Shown: positions 26,330-35,187 of the stretch, in pieces
Layout: every line of letters begins with the position of its first letter
Position numbering within the stretch: the first letter of the stretch is position 1
From: Bradyrhizobium erythrophlei
GTDB lineage: Bacteria; Pseudomonadota; Alphaproteobacteria; Rhizobiales; Xanthobacteraceae
Length of the DNA stretch: 64,000 bases
Direction: 5' to 3'
Assembly (NCBI RefSeq): GCF_900142985.1
Contig: NZ_LT670849.1
Span: 1,860,001 to 1,924,000, forward strand
The notes under the pieces: model-generated
What the model was told of the DNA's origin: nothing
The model's database searches: none
What the model saw: the letters and a program-made list of their open reading frames with translations, nothing else
Program-made: the position numbers and the translations under genes

Positions 26330-27936
26330 GCTTCCACCGCCCGTCCCTTGAGCGCGAACAGGCCGCGCGGGCGCTTCTGGATGAACAGGATGATCAGGAC
26401 GAGGATCGCGATCTTGCCCAGCACGGCGCCGGCGACCGGCTCGAGGAACTTGTTGGCGATGCCAAGCGTGAACGCGCCGACCAGCGTGCCCCACAGATTG
26501 CCGACCCCGCCGAACACCACGACCATGAAGGAATCGATGATGTAGCTCTGACCAAGATTGGGGCTGACATTGTCGATTTGCGACAGCGCCACGCCGGCGA
26601 TCCCGGCAATCCCCGAGCCGAGCCCGAAGGTCAGCGCATCGACGCGGGAAGTCGCAATCCCCATCGAGGCCGCCATGCGCCGGTTCTGCGTCACCGCGCG
26701 CATCTCAAGGCCGAGCGCGGTGTAGCGCAGCATCGCCAGCAGGATCGCAAACACGGCAAGCGTGAAGCAGAGGATCCAGAGCCGGTTATAGGTGATGGTG
26801 ATCTGCCCGAGTTCGAACGCCCCGCTCATCCAGGAGGGGTTGCCGACCTCGCGGTTGGTCGGACCGAATGCGGTGCGCACCGCCTGTTGCAGCACCAGCG
26901 AGAGTCCCCAGGTCGCAAGCAGCGTCTCCAGCGGGCGGCCGTAGAGGAATCGAATGATCGTCCGTTCGATCACGACGCCGATGGCGCCCGCAACGACAAA
27001 GGCCAATGGCACGGCGATCAGCAGCGAATAGTCGAACAGACCGGGATAGCTGGTGCGGATGATCTCCTGCACCACGAAGGTGGTGTAGGCCCCGAGCATC
27101 ACCATCTCGCCATGGGCCATGTTGATGACGCCCATGACGCCGAAGGTGATGGCAAGCCCAATCGCAGCCAGCAACAGCACCGAGCCGAGCGAAATGCCGT
27201 ACCAGGCGTTCTGCACCGCCGACCATACCGCCAGCGTGCTCTGAATGGCCGAAGTCGCGCTGGCCGCCGCGCGGGCGATCGCGGGCGGCTGTTCTCCGGT
27301 CAAGCCGGTTAGCAGCGCCAGCGCTTCCTGATCGCCCCTCGCCTTGACCGTGGCGATCGCCTCGAGCTTTTCCGCATCGCTGGCGTCGGATTTGTAGAGC
27401 AGGATCGCCGCGCGCGCCTCGGCAAAGGCTGCTTTCACCGACCTGTTGGTTTCCTTCGCCAGCGCGCCGTCGATGACAGGCAGCATCGTCTCGTCATGAG
27501 TCTTGAATACCGATTGCGCGGCCGCAATACGCTTGGCGGGATCGGGCGAGAGCAGGGTCAGGCCGCCCAGCGCCGCCTCGACCGAACGGCGCAAGCGGTT
27601 GTTGAGGCGAACCGCGACGGCATTCTCCGGCAGCTTGTCGACCGCAGCGCCGGTGGTGGCATCGACGACCTTGCCGTCATCCTGGGTAATGAAAACCTTC
27701 TTGGTGTCGGGATCGGCCGACAAACGGCCGTCCTGGAGCGCGCTGATAATGGGAAAAGCGAGCGGATTGCCCGACGTCGCAACGGCACCGACCGCCTCTT
27801 CGGTATCGGAGAATTCGTCGTTGGCGAATTTGGCGACCGCATCCTCAAAGGCGCCGGCGAATGCTGGCAGGCTCAAGCACACGACGACAAAAGCGGAAAG
27901 GGCGAGCGAACGAAAGCGCTCGAAAAAATTGACCAC
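26326..27936 (-). CDS. urtB: urea ABC transporter permease UrtB
   Basis: 536 residues. The N-terminal about 230 residues are a signal peptide plus a periplasmic helical domain (AFEDAVAKFANDEFSDTEEAV...), characteristic of UrtB and absent from LivH. Then come the permease segments (GVMGVINMAHGEMVMLGAYTTF, GLSLVLQQAVRTAFGPTNREV, VVFGGVGNLWGTLVGA). It forms the channel with UrtC. The urtC start overlaps its stop, so they are coupled. Confidence 0.95.
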   Translation of the reverse strand: MVNFFERFRSLALSAFVVVCLSLPAFAGAFEDAVAKFANDEFSDTEEAVGAVATSGNPLAFPIISALQDGRLSADPDTKKVFITQDDGKVVDATTGAAVDKLPENAVAVRLNNRLRRSVEAALGGLTLLSPDPAKRIAAAQSVFKTHDETMLPVIDGALAKETNRSVKAAFAEARAAILLYKSDASDAEKLEAIATVKARGDQEALALLTGLTGEQPPAIARAAASATSAIQSTLAVWSAVQNAWYGISLGSVLLLAAIGLAITFGVMGVINMAHGEMVMLGAYTTFVVQEIIRTSYPGLFDYSLLIAVPLAFVVAGAIGVVIERTIIRFLYGRPLETLLATWGLSLVLQQAVRTAFGPTNREVGNPSWMSGAFELGQITITYNRLWILCFTLAVFAILLAMLRYTALGLEMRAVTQNRRMAASMGIATSRVDALTFGLGSGIAGIAGVALSQIDNVSPNLGQSYIIDSFMVVVFGGVGNLWGTLVGAFTLGIANKFLEPVAGAVLGKIAILVLIILFIQKRPRGLFALKGRAVEA

Positions 27937-27960
27937 TGGACGACCCCGGCAGAAGTTAAT

Positions 27961-27990
27961 GGGGAAGGCAACAGTTTCGTCGCCTTCCCC
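27961..27990. promoter_or_regulatory. hairpin between urtA and urtB
   Basis: GGGGAAGGC / GCCTTCCCC (27961-27969 and 27982-27990) form a 9-bp stem in the 87-base gap after urtA. No U-run follows on the minus strand. Such hairpins after binding-protein genes typically protect the upstream mRNA so that the binding protein is made in excess. Confidence 0.65.
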
Positions 27991-28023
27991 CTGTCTCGTG
28001 GATTGTACTTTAGTTCACGGAGC

Positions 28024-29343
28024 TCAGGATCCCTGACCGCCGCACTTGTTGGTCTTGGTGTTGTAGTTGCCGCACTTCTTGCCAACCCAGTCGCCGATCA
28101 GGTCCTTGGAGCCTTCAAGCTCCTTCGACCATGCATCGCCGGCCACCAGGCCCGGCGTCTTCCACACCACGTCGAACTGGCCGTTACCCTTGATCTCGCC
28201 GATGAACACCGGCTTGGTGATGTGGTGGTTGGGCAGCATCTTGGATACGCCACCGGTCAGGTTCGGCGCTTCGATGCCGGGCAGCGCATCGATCACCTTG
28301 TCCGGATCGGTCGACTTCACCTTCTCGACCGCCTTCACCCACATGTTGAAGCCGATCACGTGCGCTTCCATCGGGTCGTTGGTCACGCGCTTCGGATTCT
28401 TGGTGTAGGCCTGCCACTCCTTGATGAACTTCTCGTTGGCGGGCGTCTTGATCGACTCGAAGTAGTTCCACGCAGCGAGGTGGCCGAGCAGCGGCTTGGT
28501 GTCGATGCCGGCGAGTTCTTCTTCACCGACCGAGAACGCGACAACCGGAATATCGGTCGCCTTGATGCCCTGGTTGCCAAGTTCCTTGTAGAAGGGAACG
28601 TTGGCGTCGCCGTTGATGGTGGAAACCACCGCGGTCTTCTTGCCGGCCGAGCCGAACTTCTTGATGTCGGCCACGATCGTCTGCCAGTCGGAGTGACCGA
28701 ACGGCGTGTAATTGATCATGATGTCTTCCTGGGCCACGCCTTTCGACTTCAGGTAGGCCTCAAGAATCTTGTTGGTGGTGCGCGGATAGACATAGTCGGT
28801 GCCGGCCAGCACCCAGCGCTTCACCTTCTCGTCCTTCATCAGGTAGTCGACGGCCGGGATCGCCTGCTGGTTCGGAGCAGCACCGGTGTAGAACACATTG
28901 CGCTCGCTCTCTTCGCCCTCGTACTGCACCGGATAGAACAGGATGTTGTTCAGTTCCTTGAACACCGGCAGCACAGACTTGCGGGAGACCGAGGTCCAGC
29001 AACCGAATACGACAGCGACCTTGTCCTTGGTGATCAGTTCGCGGGCCTTTTCGGCGAACAGCGGCCAGTTGGAAGCGGGATCGACGACGACGGCTTCGAG
29101 CTTCTTGCCGAGCACGCCGCCCTTCTTGTTCTGCTCGTCGATCAGGAAGAGAACGGTGTCCTTCAGCGTGGTCTCGCTGATCGCCATGGTGCCGGAAAGC
29201 GAATGGAGCACGCCGACCTTAATGGTGTCGTCGGCAGCCTTTGCGTTCGAGAACGCCGACAGGCCAAGCACCAGTCCCGCTGACGCCGCGAGCCACCGGC
29301 GACGGCTGAACGTCGCGTTCGCATGAATAAGTTTTGTAAGCAT
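28024..29343 (-). CDS. urtA: urea-binding periplasmic protein UrtA
   Basis: 439 residues from ATG 29343, AGGGAGATG upstream. The N-terminus has a Tat-like signal (FSRRRWLAASAGLVLGLSAF). The mature part starts DDTIKVGVLHSLSGTMAISE, the family-5 binding-protein opening typical of UrtA, and continues with the WTSVSRKSVLPVF and LFYPVQYEGEE segments. First gene of the urt-ure unit, behind a sigma-54-type promoter. Confidence 0.95.
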   Translation of the reverse strand: MLTKLIHANATFSRRRWLAASAGLVLGLSAFSNAKAADDTIKVGVLHSLSGTMAISETTLKDTVLFLIDEQNKKGGVLGKKLEAVVVDPASNWPLFAEKARELITKDKVAVVFGCWTSVSRKSVLPVFKELNNILFYPVQYEGEESERNVFYTGAAPNQQAIPAVDYLMKDEKVKRWVLAGTDYVYPRTTNKILEAYLKSKGVAQEDIMINYTPFGHSDWQTIVADIKKFGSAGKKTAVVSTINGDANVPFYKELGNQGIKATDIPVVAFSVGEEELAGIDTKPLLGHLAAWNYFESIKTPANEKFIKEWQAYTKNPKRVTNDPMEAHVIGFNMWVKAVEKVKSTDPDKVIDALPGIEAPNLTGGVSKMLPNHHITKPVFIGEIKGNGQFDVVWKTPGLVAGDAWSKELEGSKDLIGDWVGKKCGNYNTKTNKCGGQGS

Positions 29344-29414
29344 GAAATGTCATCTCCCTGACGCAGAGCGTTAAACGCTGCGAACGGCCCCACGGCCGCC
29401 TGCGTTTACGGAAT

Positions 29415-29430
29415 CGCAAGAACCATGCCA
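29415..29430 (-). promoter_or_regulatory. sigma-54 (-24/-12) promoter of the urt-ure unit
   Basis: Minus strand reads TGGCATGGTTCTTGCG. The GG and GC doublets are separated by exactly 10 bases, matching the RpoN consensus TGGCACG-N4-TTGCW at all but two positions. It lies about 72 bases from the urtA start. This predicts NtrC-type activation under nitrogen limitation. No clear NtrC site could be assigned upstream by eye. Confidence 0.75.
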
Positions 29431-29893
29431 CGCCCCTTTCGACGGGCAAGCATATGTTTTATTTATGTAATTCGACAAAAGCGCCGGCCGGAATCGCGCT
29501 AATGATCTCTTTTTAGGCAGAAAAAATGGGTGGTATTTCCGCAATTTGACTAACTGATAGTCATTTTTGGCATGACTTAAGTGTGAAGGCACAAAAATAT
29601 AGCACCGGCGCAGCGCGACACCTGGTTTTCCTGATGCTGGCATAACCCCACAATATGGACGACCCACCTTGAAAGCGCCGCGTTCCTGTTCCATATGGAG
29701 CCCATGCGACCCGAATCACGGGTTTGCGCGAGCTGCGTGTTCTCTGGCCCTTGCAGAAGTTGCAACGGCTTCTGGCTTGCCCTTTTCAGCTAACAACACC
29801 GATGCCCCGTACACGCGGGTGTCCAAGGCACCCAAACGCTGCCGGTCCAGACGACCGGGCGGCCTAACGCCTTGATATGGAAAGTACTCAATT
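29431..29893. other. divergent intergenic region urtA / rhlE
   Basis: About 460 bases, AT-richer in 29455-29620. It should hold the enhancer sites of the sigma-54 promoter and the rhlE promoter. No coding sequence is supported. Confidence 0.5.
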
Positions 29894-31318
29894 TTGACCT
29901 CCTTTCAGGATTTCGGCCTCGCCGATCCCATTTCGCGCGCGCTCAGAGAAGAAAACTACCTGACGCCTACCCCCATCCAAGCTCAAACCATCCCCCTCGT
30001 ATTGGCCGGCCGCGACGTCGTCGGCATCGCCCAGACCGGCACCGGCAAGACCGCGGCCTTCGCCCTGCCGATCCTCCACCGCATCCTGGCCAACCGCATC
30101 AAGCCGCAGCCCAAGAGCTGCCGTGTGCTGGTGCTCAGCCCCACCCGGGAACTGTCCGGGCAGATCCTCGAGAGCTTCAACGCCTATGGCCGGCACATGC
30201 GCCTGACCTCGACGCTGGCGATCGGCGGCGTTCCGATGGGACGCCAGGTCCGCAGCCTAATGCCGGGGGTCGAGATCCTCGTGGCCACGCCCGGTCGCCT
30301 GCTCGACCTCGTGCAAAGCAACGGGCTGAAGCTCAACCAGGTCGAGTTCCTCGTGCTGGACGAAGCCGACCGCATGCTGGACATGGGCTTCATCAACGAC
30401 ATCCGTAAAATCGTCGCCAAGCTGCCGGTCCGGCGGCAAACGCTGTTCTTCTCGGCGACGATGCCCAAGGATATCGCCGAACTGGCCGACACGATGCTGC
30501 GCGAGCCCGCCCGGGTTGCAGTAACGCCGGTCGCCTCGACAGTAGAACGCATCAACCAGCGGGTGCTCCAGGTCGATCACTCGGCCAAGGCAACCGTTCT
30601 GGCAGAGCTTCTCAGGCAGGAAGCGGTCGGACGCGCACTGGTCTTTACCCGGACCAAACATGGCGCCGACAAGGTCGTGAAGGGCCTCGCGCGCGCCGGC
30701 ATCACCGCTGACGCCATCCACGGCAACAAATCGCAAAACCACCGCGAGCGGGTGCTCGCGGCGTTCCGCACCGGCGCCATCCGCACGCTGGTCGCCACCG
30801 ACATCGCCGCCCGCGGCATCGATGTCGACGGCGTCAGCCACGTCGTGAATTTCGATCTTCCCAATGTTCCCGAAACCTACGTCCACCGCATCGGCCGCAC
30901 CGCGCGTGCCGGCGCTGACGGCACTGCGATTTCGCTGGTCGCGGGCGCCGAGGAACTCGGCTATTTGCGCGACATCGAAAAGCTGATCCGCATGGCGTTG
31001 CCGAAGGAAGACCGGCGTACGCCCGGCCAGCGCGACACAGCGCCTCCGGCCGCGCATCGCGGCGGCGGCCGACCTGCGCCACGGGCGCATGCGGGGCGCG
31101 CAAATGGCGCTGGAGAAGGGCCGAAAGGCCCTCGCCGAAAGCACCGTCGTGGTGGTAATAATGACGCTTCAAAATTCAACCGGAACGAGGTCAATCGGCA
31201 GCAGCCGAACCGCCCCTCACAAAGCGGCGGTACCGCCGAAGGATTGCAGGGGGTCAGCTTTCTGTACCGGGAAAGCCGTCCGAAAACCCAACCCAACCGC
31301 AACCAACGGCCACGCTAG
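29894..31318 (+). CDS. rhlE: DEAD-box ATP-dependent RNA helicase RhlE
   Basis: 474 residues from TTG 29894; the frame has a stop seven codons upstream and no ATG, with GGAAAG at a suitable distance. Motifs: Q motif YLTPTPIQAQTIP, I AQTGTGKT, Ia PTRELSGQI, II VLDEADRMLDMGF, III SAT, V ATDIAARGIDV and VI HRIGRTARAG. A low-complexity basic tail (about 375-474, RGGGRPAPRAHAGRANGAGE and QPNRNQRPR) is usual for RhlE. Unwinds RNA in ribosome assembly and decay. infA follows after 24 bases. Confidence 0.95.
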   Translation: MTSFQDFGLADPISRALREENYLTPTPIQAQTIPLVLAGRDVVGIAQTGTGKTAAFALPILHRILANRIKPQPKSCRVLVLSPTRELSGQILESFNAYGRHMRLTSTLAIGGVPMGRQVRSLMPGVEILVATPGRLLDLVQSNGLKLNQVEFLVLDEADRMLDMGFINDIRKIVAKLPVRRQTLFFSATMPKDIAELADTMLREPARVAVTPVASTVERINQRVLQVDHSAKATVLAELLRQEAVGRALVFTRTKHGADKVVKGLARAGITADAIHGNKSQNHRERVLAAFRTGAIRTLVATDIAARGIDVDGVSHVVNFDLPNVPETYVHRIGRTARAGADGTAISLVAGAEELGYLRDIEKLIRMALPKEDRRTPGQRDTAPPAAHRGGGRPAPRAHAGRANGAGEGPKGPRRKHRRGGNNDASKFNRNEVNRQQPNRPSQSGGTAEGLQGVSFLYRESRPKTQPNRNQRPR

Positions 31319-31342
31319 TCGCCTGTCGACCTGGAGAACATC

Positions 31343-31636
31343 ATGGCGAAAGAAGAGCTGATCCAGTTCGAAGGGCTGGTCACCGAAATCCTCCCCGATG
31401 CCCGCTATCGCGTCCAGCTGGACGCGGGGCACGAGATCGTTGCCTATACGGCGGGCAAGATGAAGAAAAACCGCATCAAGACGCTCGCGGGCGACCGGGT
31501 GACGATCGAGATGTCGCCTTACGATCTCGAAAAGGGCCGGTTGATCTTCCGGCACAAGGACGAGCGACCGGGTGGAGGCGGCGCAGGCGCCCCCCAGCGC
31601 GGCGCAGCGCAGCGCGGCCAATTTCGCCGCAGATAA
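31343..31636 (+). CDS. infA: translation initiation factor IF-1 with extended C-terminus
   Basis: 97 residues. The S1/OB fold ([55 protein letters not shown]) is complete at about residue 74. It is followed by about 23 extra residues rich in Gly, Ala, Gln and Arg. Alphaproteobacteria often carry a second, longer IF-1 beside rhlE, so this may be a paralogue of the main IF-1 (inference). GGAGAAC precedes the start; probably cotranscribed with rhlE. Confidence 0.92.
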   Translation: MAKEELIQFEGLVTEILPDARYRVQLDAGHEIVAYTAGKMKKNRIKTLAGDRVTIEMSPYDLEKGRLIFRHKDERPGGGGAGAPQRGAAQRGQFRRR

Positions 31637-31662
31637 GTCGCACGAAACTGTTGGCCGCGTGA

Positions 31663-31704
31663 CAGGACCGTGTCGGGGGCCGCGCGCCCCCACGCACGGT
31701 CCTG
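31663..31704. terminator. long hairpin after infA
   Basis: Outer arms CAGGACCGTG / CACGGTCCTG (31663-31672 and 31695-31704), a perfect 10-bp match, with an inner GGGGG/CCCCC helix (31675-31679 and 31687-31691). No long U-run follows, so it may be a rho-assisted terminator or RNA-protecting structure closing the rhlE-infA unit. Confidence 0.55.
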
Positions 31705-31907
31705 CGGACGCGCTCAAAAAATTCGCGTGCCTTGAGGATTGTTTGGGGCGCTACTTTGGAATATTATGACCTATCGATTTTCGGCCGGACGACATTAGCT
31801 ATCCACCGGTACAGCCGGTTTAGACGCTGACGACCCTTCCAAAAATTCGATCTCACCAGCCAGCGAGAGTTGGCTTAGTTATATCTATCTTGAGAAGGGA
31901 CTATCCC

Positions 31908-32120
31908 GTGAGCATGGGAACTGTAAAGTGGTTTAACGCGACCAAGGGTTACGGCTTCATCCAACCGGACGATGGCGGCAACGACGTTTTCGTTCACATC
32001 AGCGCCGTCGAACGCGCCGGCCTTGGAACTCTGCGTGAAGGCCAGAAGGTCAGCTACGAAATCGTCGCCGACCGCCGTTCCGGCAAGTCTTCCGCCGACA
32101 ATCTGCGCGCAGCCGGCTGA
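31908..32120 (+). CDS. cspA: cold-shock protein CspA family
   Basis: 70 residues from GTG 31908 (GAAGGGA upstream); ATG 31914 is an alternative. [20 protein letters not shown] with RNP1 (KGYGFI) and RNP2 (VFVHIS), then SADNLRAAG. Nucleic-acid-binding OB fold acting as an RNA chaperone. The roughly 200-base stretch before it is unusually long for a leader and could carry a cold-responsive 5' UTR. Confidence 0.95.
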   Translation: MSMGTVKWFNATKGYGFIQPDDGGNDVFVHISAVERAGLGTLREGQKVSYEIVADRRSGKSSADNLRAAG

Positions 32121-32205
32121 ATTCTGACACGCTGGAAATCACGGCGGCCGGATTATCGACCGCCGCGATTTTCGGCCTTGTGCCGACGAGTTCTTGTACG
32201 AAAGA

Positions 32206-32236
32206 AAAAGGGCCACGCATTCAGCGCGGCCCTTTT
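32206..32236 (-). terminator. terminator between cspA and the convergent pilus-domain gene
   Basis: AAAAGGGCC / GGCCCTTTT (32206-32214 and 32228-32236), a 9-bp stem. On the minus strand it is followed by a T-rich run, so it ends the leftward gene at 32276. A second inverted repeat CGGCGG...CCGCCG (about 32144-32166) serves cspA. Confidence 0.75.
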
Positions 32237-32275
32237 GTTTTGGCTGGACGTTACCGGGCCGAACCGGCGTCGCGC

Positions 32276-32773
32276 TTACTGCTTGGGCGCCGAGGCGCCA
32301 GTGGCTTGGCTGCTCAGATTGCCGGCCTGGTCCATCGCCGATTTGAAGTAGTTGTCGCCGTCGCCAAGCGTAACGCGACGCTGGCACACCGGCATGCAGC
32401 TATAGGATTCGCGCTCGACGCCGCGATAGACCGTGATGAGCTGATCGGTCGGACCTTCGACCTGGATCAGCCGGTCGACAAGAACCTCGCCCGAACGATC
32501 CATCGCAATGAAATTGGTGGCGCCGTAACCTTTCCCGGTCACGACCAGGACCCCGCCGGACTGAAGCGCGACGTCCGCGATCAGTGGATTTCCGACGACG
32601 ATGGTGGCGACGCGGGCCGGAAGCTTCACAAGCCTCGCCTGATCGACATTCACCGAGACGGTGTTGGCGGAAGGCTCCGCGATGGCCGCCAGCGGCCATA
32701 TCAGCATGCCGGCTGCAAGCGCGTGGAACGCGAAGCGCCGACGGGTGGAAAAACGCAAGGACTGAGGCGACAT
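32276..32773 (-). CDS. stand-alone pilus/secretin N-domain protein (T2SS-T3SS pil_N)
   Basis: 165 residues with signal peptide (MLIWPLAAIAEPS). The mature part NTVSVNVDQARLVKLPARVA, TIVVGNPLIADVALQSGGVL, VTGKGYGATNFIAMD is the same N-terminal domain that opens CpaC/RcpA secretins, but with no secretin domain after it. Two cysteines (SYSCMPVCQRR) may form a disulfide. It lies 1.3 kb upstream of the Flp pilin gene on the opposite strand, so an accessory role in the Tad secretin is likely. Confidence 0.82.
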   Translation of the reverse strand: MSPQSLRFSTRRRFAFHALAAGMLIWPLAAIAEPSANTVSVNVDQARLVKLPARVATIVVGNPLIADVALQSGGVLVVTGKGYGATNFIAMDRSGEVLVDRLIQVEGPTDQLITVYRGVERESYSCMPVCQRRVTLGDGDNYFKSAMDQAGNLSSQATGASAPKQ

Positions 32774-32902
32774 ACAATACCCCGGGACGTTGACAAGCCG
32801 GCTTAAGCGATACGCAGCGGAGCCGGCGCCCGACGTGGCAAATCTGCCGTCAATTAGTGAATGAACTGCAAATGACGGCCGAATTCGCCAAGCCGCCCAG
32901 AC

Positions 32903-33730
32903 CTACTGGCGAAAAGGGTAAGCAAGTTGCCCAACAATTTCATTAGGAATGTGCGGATCGTCGGTGCCGTAGACTTGCGGCAGCCGGTCCTCGGGCATCC
33001 GGAAGGTCCCGAATAGGATGTCCCAGATCGGAAAGGTGCCTGCGAAATTGGTATTGCCGCCGTCATCGGCCGCAGTGTGATGCCAGCGGTGAAACACCGG
33101 CGTCGCCAGCACATATTTGAACGGCCCCAGCGTCCAGTTCAGGTTGGCGTGCACGAAAGCGGAATGGAACGTGTTGAACGGACCGACCCACAGCATGATG
33201 TTCGGCGAGATCCCCGCCATCAGCAGGATGACATCGACCCCGATCGTTCCCAGGAACAGGTTGACCGGATGAAAACGCGCGGCCGAAATCCAATCCAGTT
33301 CTTCCGATGAATGATGGATCGCGTGGTACTTCCAGAAGCCGCCGCCGTGAAACAGCCGGTGCAGCCAGTACAGCATCAAGTCGGACAGCACCAGAAACAG
33401 CAGCGCCTGGCACCAGAGCGGCAACCGCGACAGCGGACCATGCCCGTTATCGTAGAATGCGATCAGATCGTCGGCGTTGTGGATGTCGAAGACCACCGAG
33501 GCGCCGAGCACGAGCAGGCCGATCCGCAGCACCCGTGCAAATACGGGAACGAAAAACCAGTAGCAGACATCGGTGATGATTTCCCGCTTGCTCCACCAGG
33601 GCTTTCCGTCATTGCAGGCCCAGAAGTGAGTCAGCACCGAGAACACCAGCGCTAGTGCGATCGTAATCGGCACTACCTTGGTAATCGTCTCGCCAAGCAT
33701 TTCGACGATTTCCACGGGTAGATTGGACAT
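32903..33730 (-). CDS. sterol desaturase / fatty acid hydroxylase family membrane enzyme
   Basis: 275 residues. Di-iron histidine boxes: LHRLFH (HxxxH), YHAIHHSSEE (HxxHH) and FHRWHHT (HxxHH), within a four- to five-helix membrane protein. The SxxLDW and HPVN context is typical of the bacterial sterol desaturase superfamily, which hydroxylates or desaturates lipids using O2. The specific lipid (e.g. hopanoid or carotenoid) cannot be told. Single gene, unrelated to the pilus genes around it. Confidence 0.88.
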   Translation of the reverse strand: MSNLPVEIVEMLGETITKVVPITIALALVFSVLTHFWACNDGKPWWSKREIITDVCYWFFVPVFARVLRIGLLVLGASVVFDIHNADDLIAFYDNGHGPLSRLPLWCQALLFLVLSDLMLYWLHRLFHGGGFWKYHAIHHSSEELDWISAARFHPVNLFLGTIGVDVILLMAGISPNIMLWVGPFNTFHSAFVHANLNWTLGPFKYVLATPVFHRWHHTAADDGGNTNFAGTFPIWDILFGTFRMPEDRLPQVYGTDDPHIPNEIVGQLAYPFRQ

Positions 33731-34049
33731 GGCAGCGGCCTCTCTTGAACGAGTGTCTCAAGGCGTACGCCTCGCCGCTTAAGGAGCCGTAAAGCGAGAA
33801 GCCGCGGCAGTTCGCTCTCTCTATTTTATCAGGCGCGAGATGCTGCAAATCCCGTCACTTGAACTTGAGTGAGCCGGTTAATTCCAAATTTACTGTGCTC
33901 AAGAACTGCGCCGTTTGCGGCTTTTTACGCGGTCGAATTAACCGTGCCGAAATCGGTCCGCACGTAGGGTCGCGCCCATGGTCACGGTGCTGAGAACGCC
34001 GGCGAGACCAAAGTTAGTTCGACCAGCCACGTGTCACATGGAGCTATCT

Positions 34050-34214
34050 ATGAAGAATCTGATTGCGCGTTTTGTGAAGGACGAGTCCGGCGCCACCGCC
34101 ATCGAATACGGCCTGATCGCCGCCGGCATCGCGCTTGCGATTATCGCCGTCGTCAACGGCCTCGGCAGCAACTTGCAGGGCAAGTTCACCTCGATCAACA
34201 ACTCGCTCAAGTAA
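34050..34214 (+). CDS. Flp-type pilin
   Basis: 54 residues from ATG 34050 with GGAG upstream. A short basic leader (MKNLIARFVKDESG) is cut before ATAIEYGLIAAG, the Flp/Fap motif G-(A)TAIEY, followed by a hydrophobic helix and a short polar tail (GKFTSINNSLK). It is the major subunit of the Tad pilus, processed by the peptidase at 34526. A strong terminator follows directly, so pilin can be transcribed in excess of the assembly genes. Confidence 0.95.
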   Translation: MKNLIARFVKDESGATAIEYGLIAAGIALAIIAVVNGLGSNLQGKFTSINNSLK

Positions 34215-34239
34215 GCGCTAGTTGATTTTTTGAGATCAA

Positions 34240-34266
34240 GGCCCCGGTCAATCCGGGGCCTTTTTT
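34240..34266 (+). terminator. rho-independent terminator after the pilin gene
   Basis: GGCCCCGG / CCGGGGCC (34240-34247 and 34253-34260) with a 5-base loop and six T. 26 bases after the pilin stop. Confidence 0.92.
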
Positions 34267-34292
34267 CTTCCCCGGTTCCACAGCGTTGCGTC

Positions 34293-34502
34293 ATGCGTAT
34301 CACCCCGTTCATGCCCGCTCCGGCGAAATCGCGGTCCGTTGCGAGCCGTGCCAAAACGGCTTCGCCAGCGGCGCTCATTTGCGCGGCCTTGATGCTCGCA
34401 CTGGTGTTTCTCGCCATTCAGATCGCAAGCGTGCTGCGGACGTCTTCATTTTCCGATTGTTCATCTATCGGCGATAGCGTCAAAGAAAGCTGCCCGATCT
34501 AA
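34293..34502 (+). CDS. small membrane-anchored protein between pilin and prepilin peptidase
   Basis: 69 residues from ATG 34293: a basic N-terminus, one hydrophobic segment (ALICAALMLALVFLAIQIASVL), then a short polar tail with two cysteines (SDCSSIGDSVKESC). No clear Shine-Dalgarno. It sits 24 bases before cpaA. Could be a minor pilin-like or unrelated protein; not a recognised Tad component. Confidence 0.5.
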   Translation: MRITPFMPAPAKSRSVASRAKTASPAALICAALMLALVFLAIQIASVLRTSSFSDCSSIGDSVKESCPI

Positions 34503-34525
34503 CTCACGCGAGCGGTCCCGTTTTC

Positions 34526-35050
34526 ATGATCCTTGATGTTGCTCGCCTCCTGCTCTTCCCGGCCCTGATGGCGTTCGCTGCGGCAAGCGACCTCTTCACG
34601 ATGACGATTTCGAACCGGGTATCGCTGGCGCTTGCGGCAGGTTTTGTCGTGCTCGCGCTTGCAAGCGGCATGGGAACGCCGGAGATCCTGATGCATCTGG
34701 CCGCGGGCGCGACCGTACTGGCCGTGGCGTTTGGCTGTTTTGCCTTTGGATGGATCGGCGGCGGCGACGCCAAGGTCGCGGCGGGAGCCGCACTCTGGTT
34801 CGGCTTTTCCCACCTGTTGAACTATCTGCTCTACGCCTCGGTGTTTGGCGGCGTGTTGACGCTTTTGTTGCTGCAGTTCCGCCAGTGGCCGCTCCCCTAT
34901 GCGCTGGCAGGTCAATCCTGGCTGCTCAAACTTCACGCCAAGGACAGCGGGATTCCTTACGGCATCGCGCTCGCCATCGGCGCGCTTGTCGTCTATCCGG
35001 AGACCGAATGGATCAAGGCCGTCGACGTGGCGCGGCTCATGATCGGCTGA
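34526..35050 (+). CDS. cpaA: prepilin peptidase CpaA/TadV
   Basis: 174 residues, small A24-family aspartic peptidase. Catalytic aspartates lie in AAASDLFTMTISN and in GWIGGGDAKVAAG (GxGD). Six hydrophobic segments. Cleaves the Flp leader. No N-methylation domain, as expected for TadV. Confidence 0.93.
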   Translation: MILDVARLLLFPALMAFAAASDLFTMTISNRVSLALAAGFVVLALASGMGTPEILMHLAAGATVLAVAFGCFAFGWIGGGDAKVAAGAALWFGFSHLLNYLLYASVFGGVLTLLLLQFRQWPLPYALAGQSWLLKLHAKDSGIPYGIALAIGALVVYPETEWIKAVDVARLMIG

Positions 35051-35187
35051 TCGCCCAAATCGCGCGAGAGGTAAACTCTCGTTAAGGCGATTTAGATACG
35101 CCTCATTAACCATGCTTTGACGAATAGCTGGTCAACTCCCATTACGGCGATGCGAAGCGTCGCGGCGTAATGTGGAAAGTGAAGCGT

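Noticed and set aside
29520..29620. Possible NtrC binding sites upstream of urtA
   Set aside because: Only single half-sites (GCAC-like) with unsuitable spacing; no convincing dyad could be assigned by eye.
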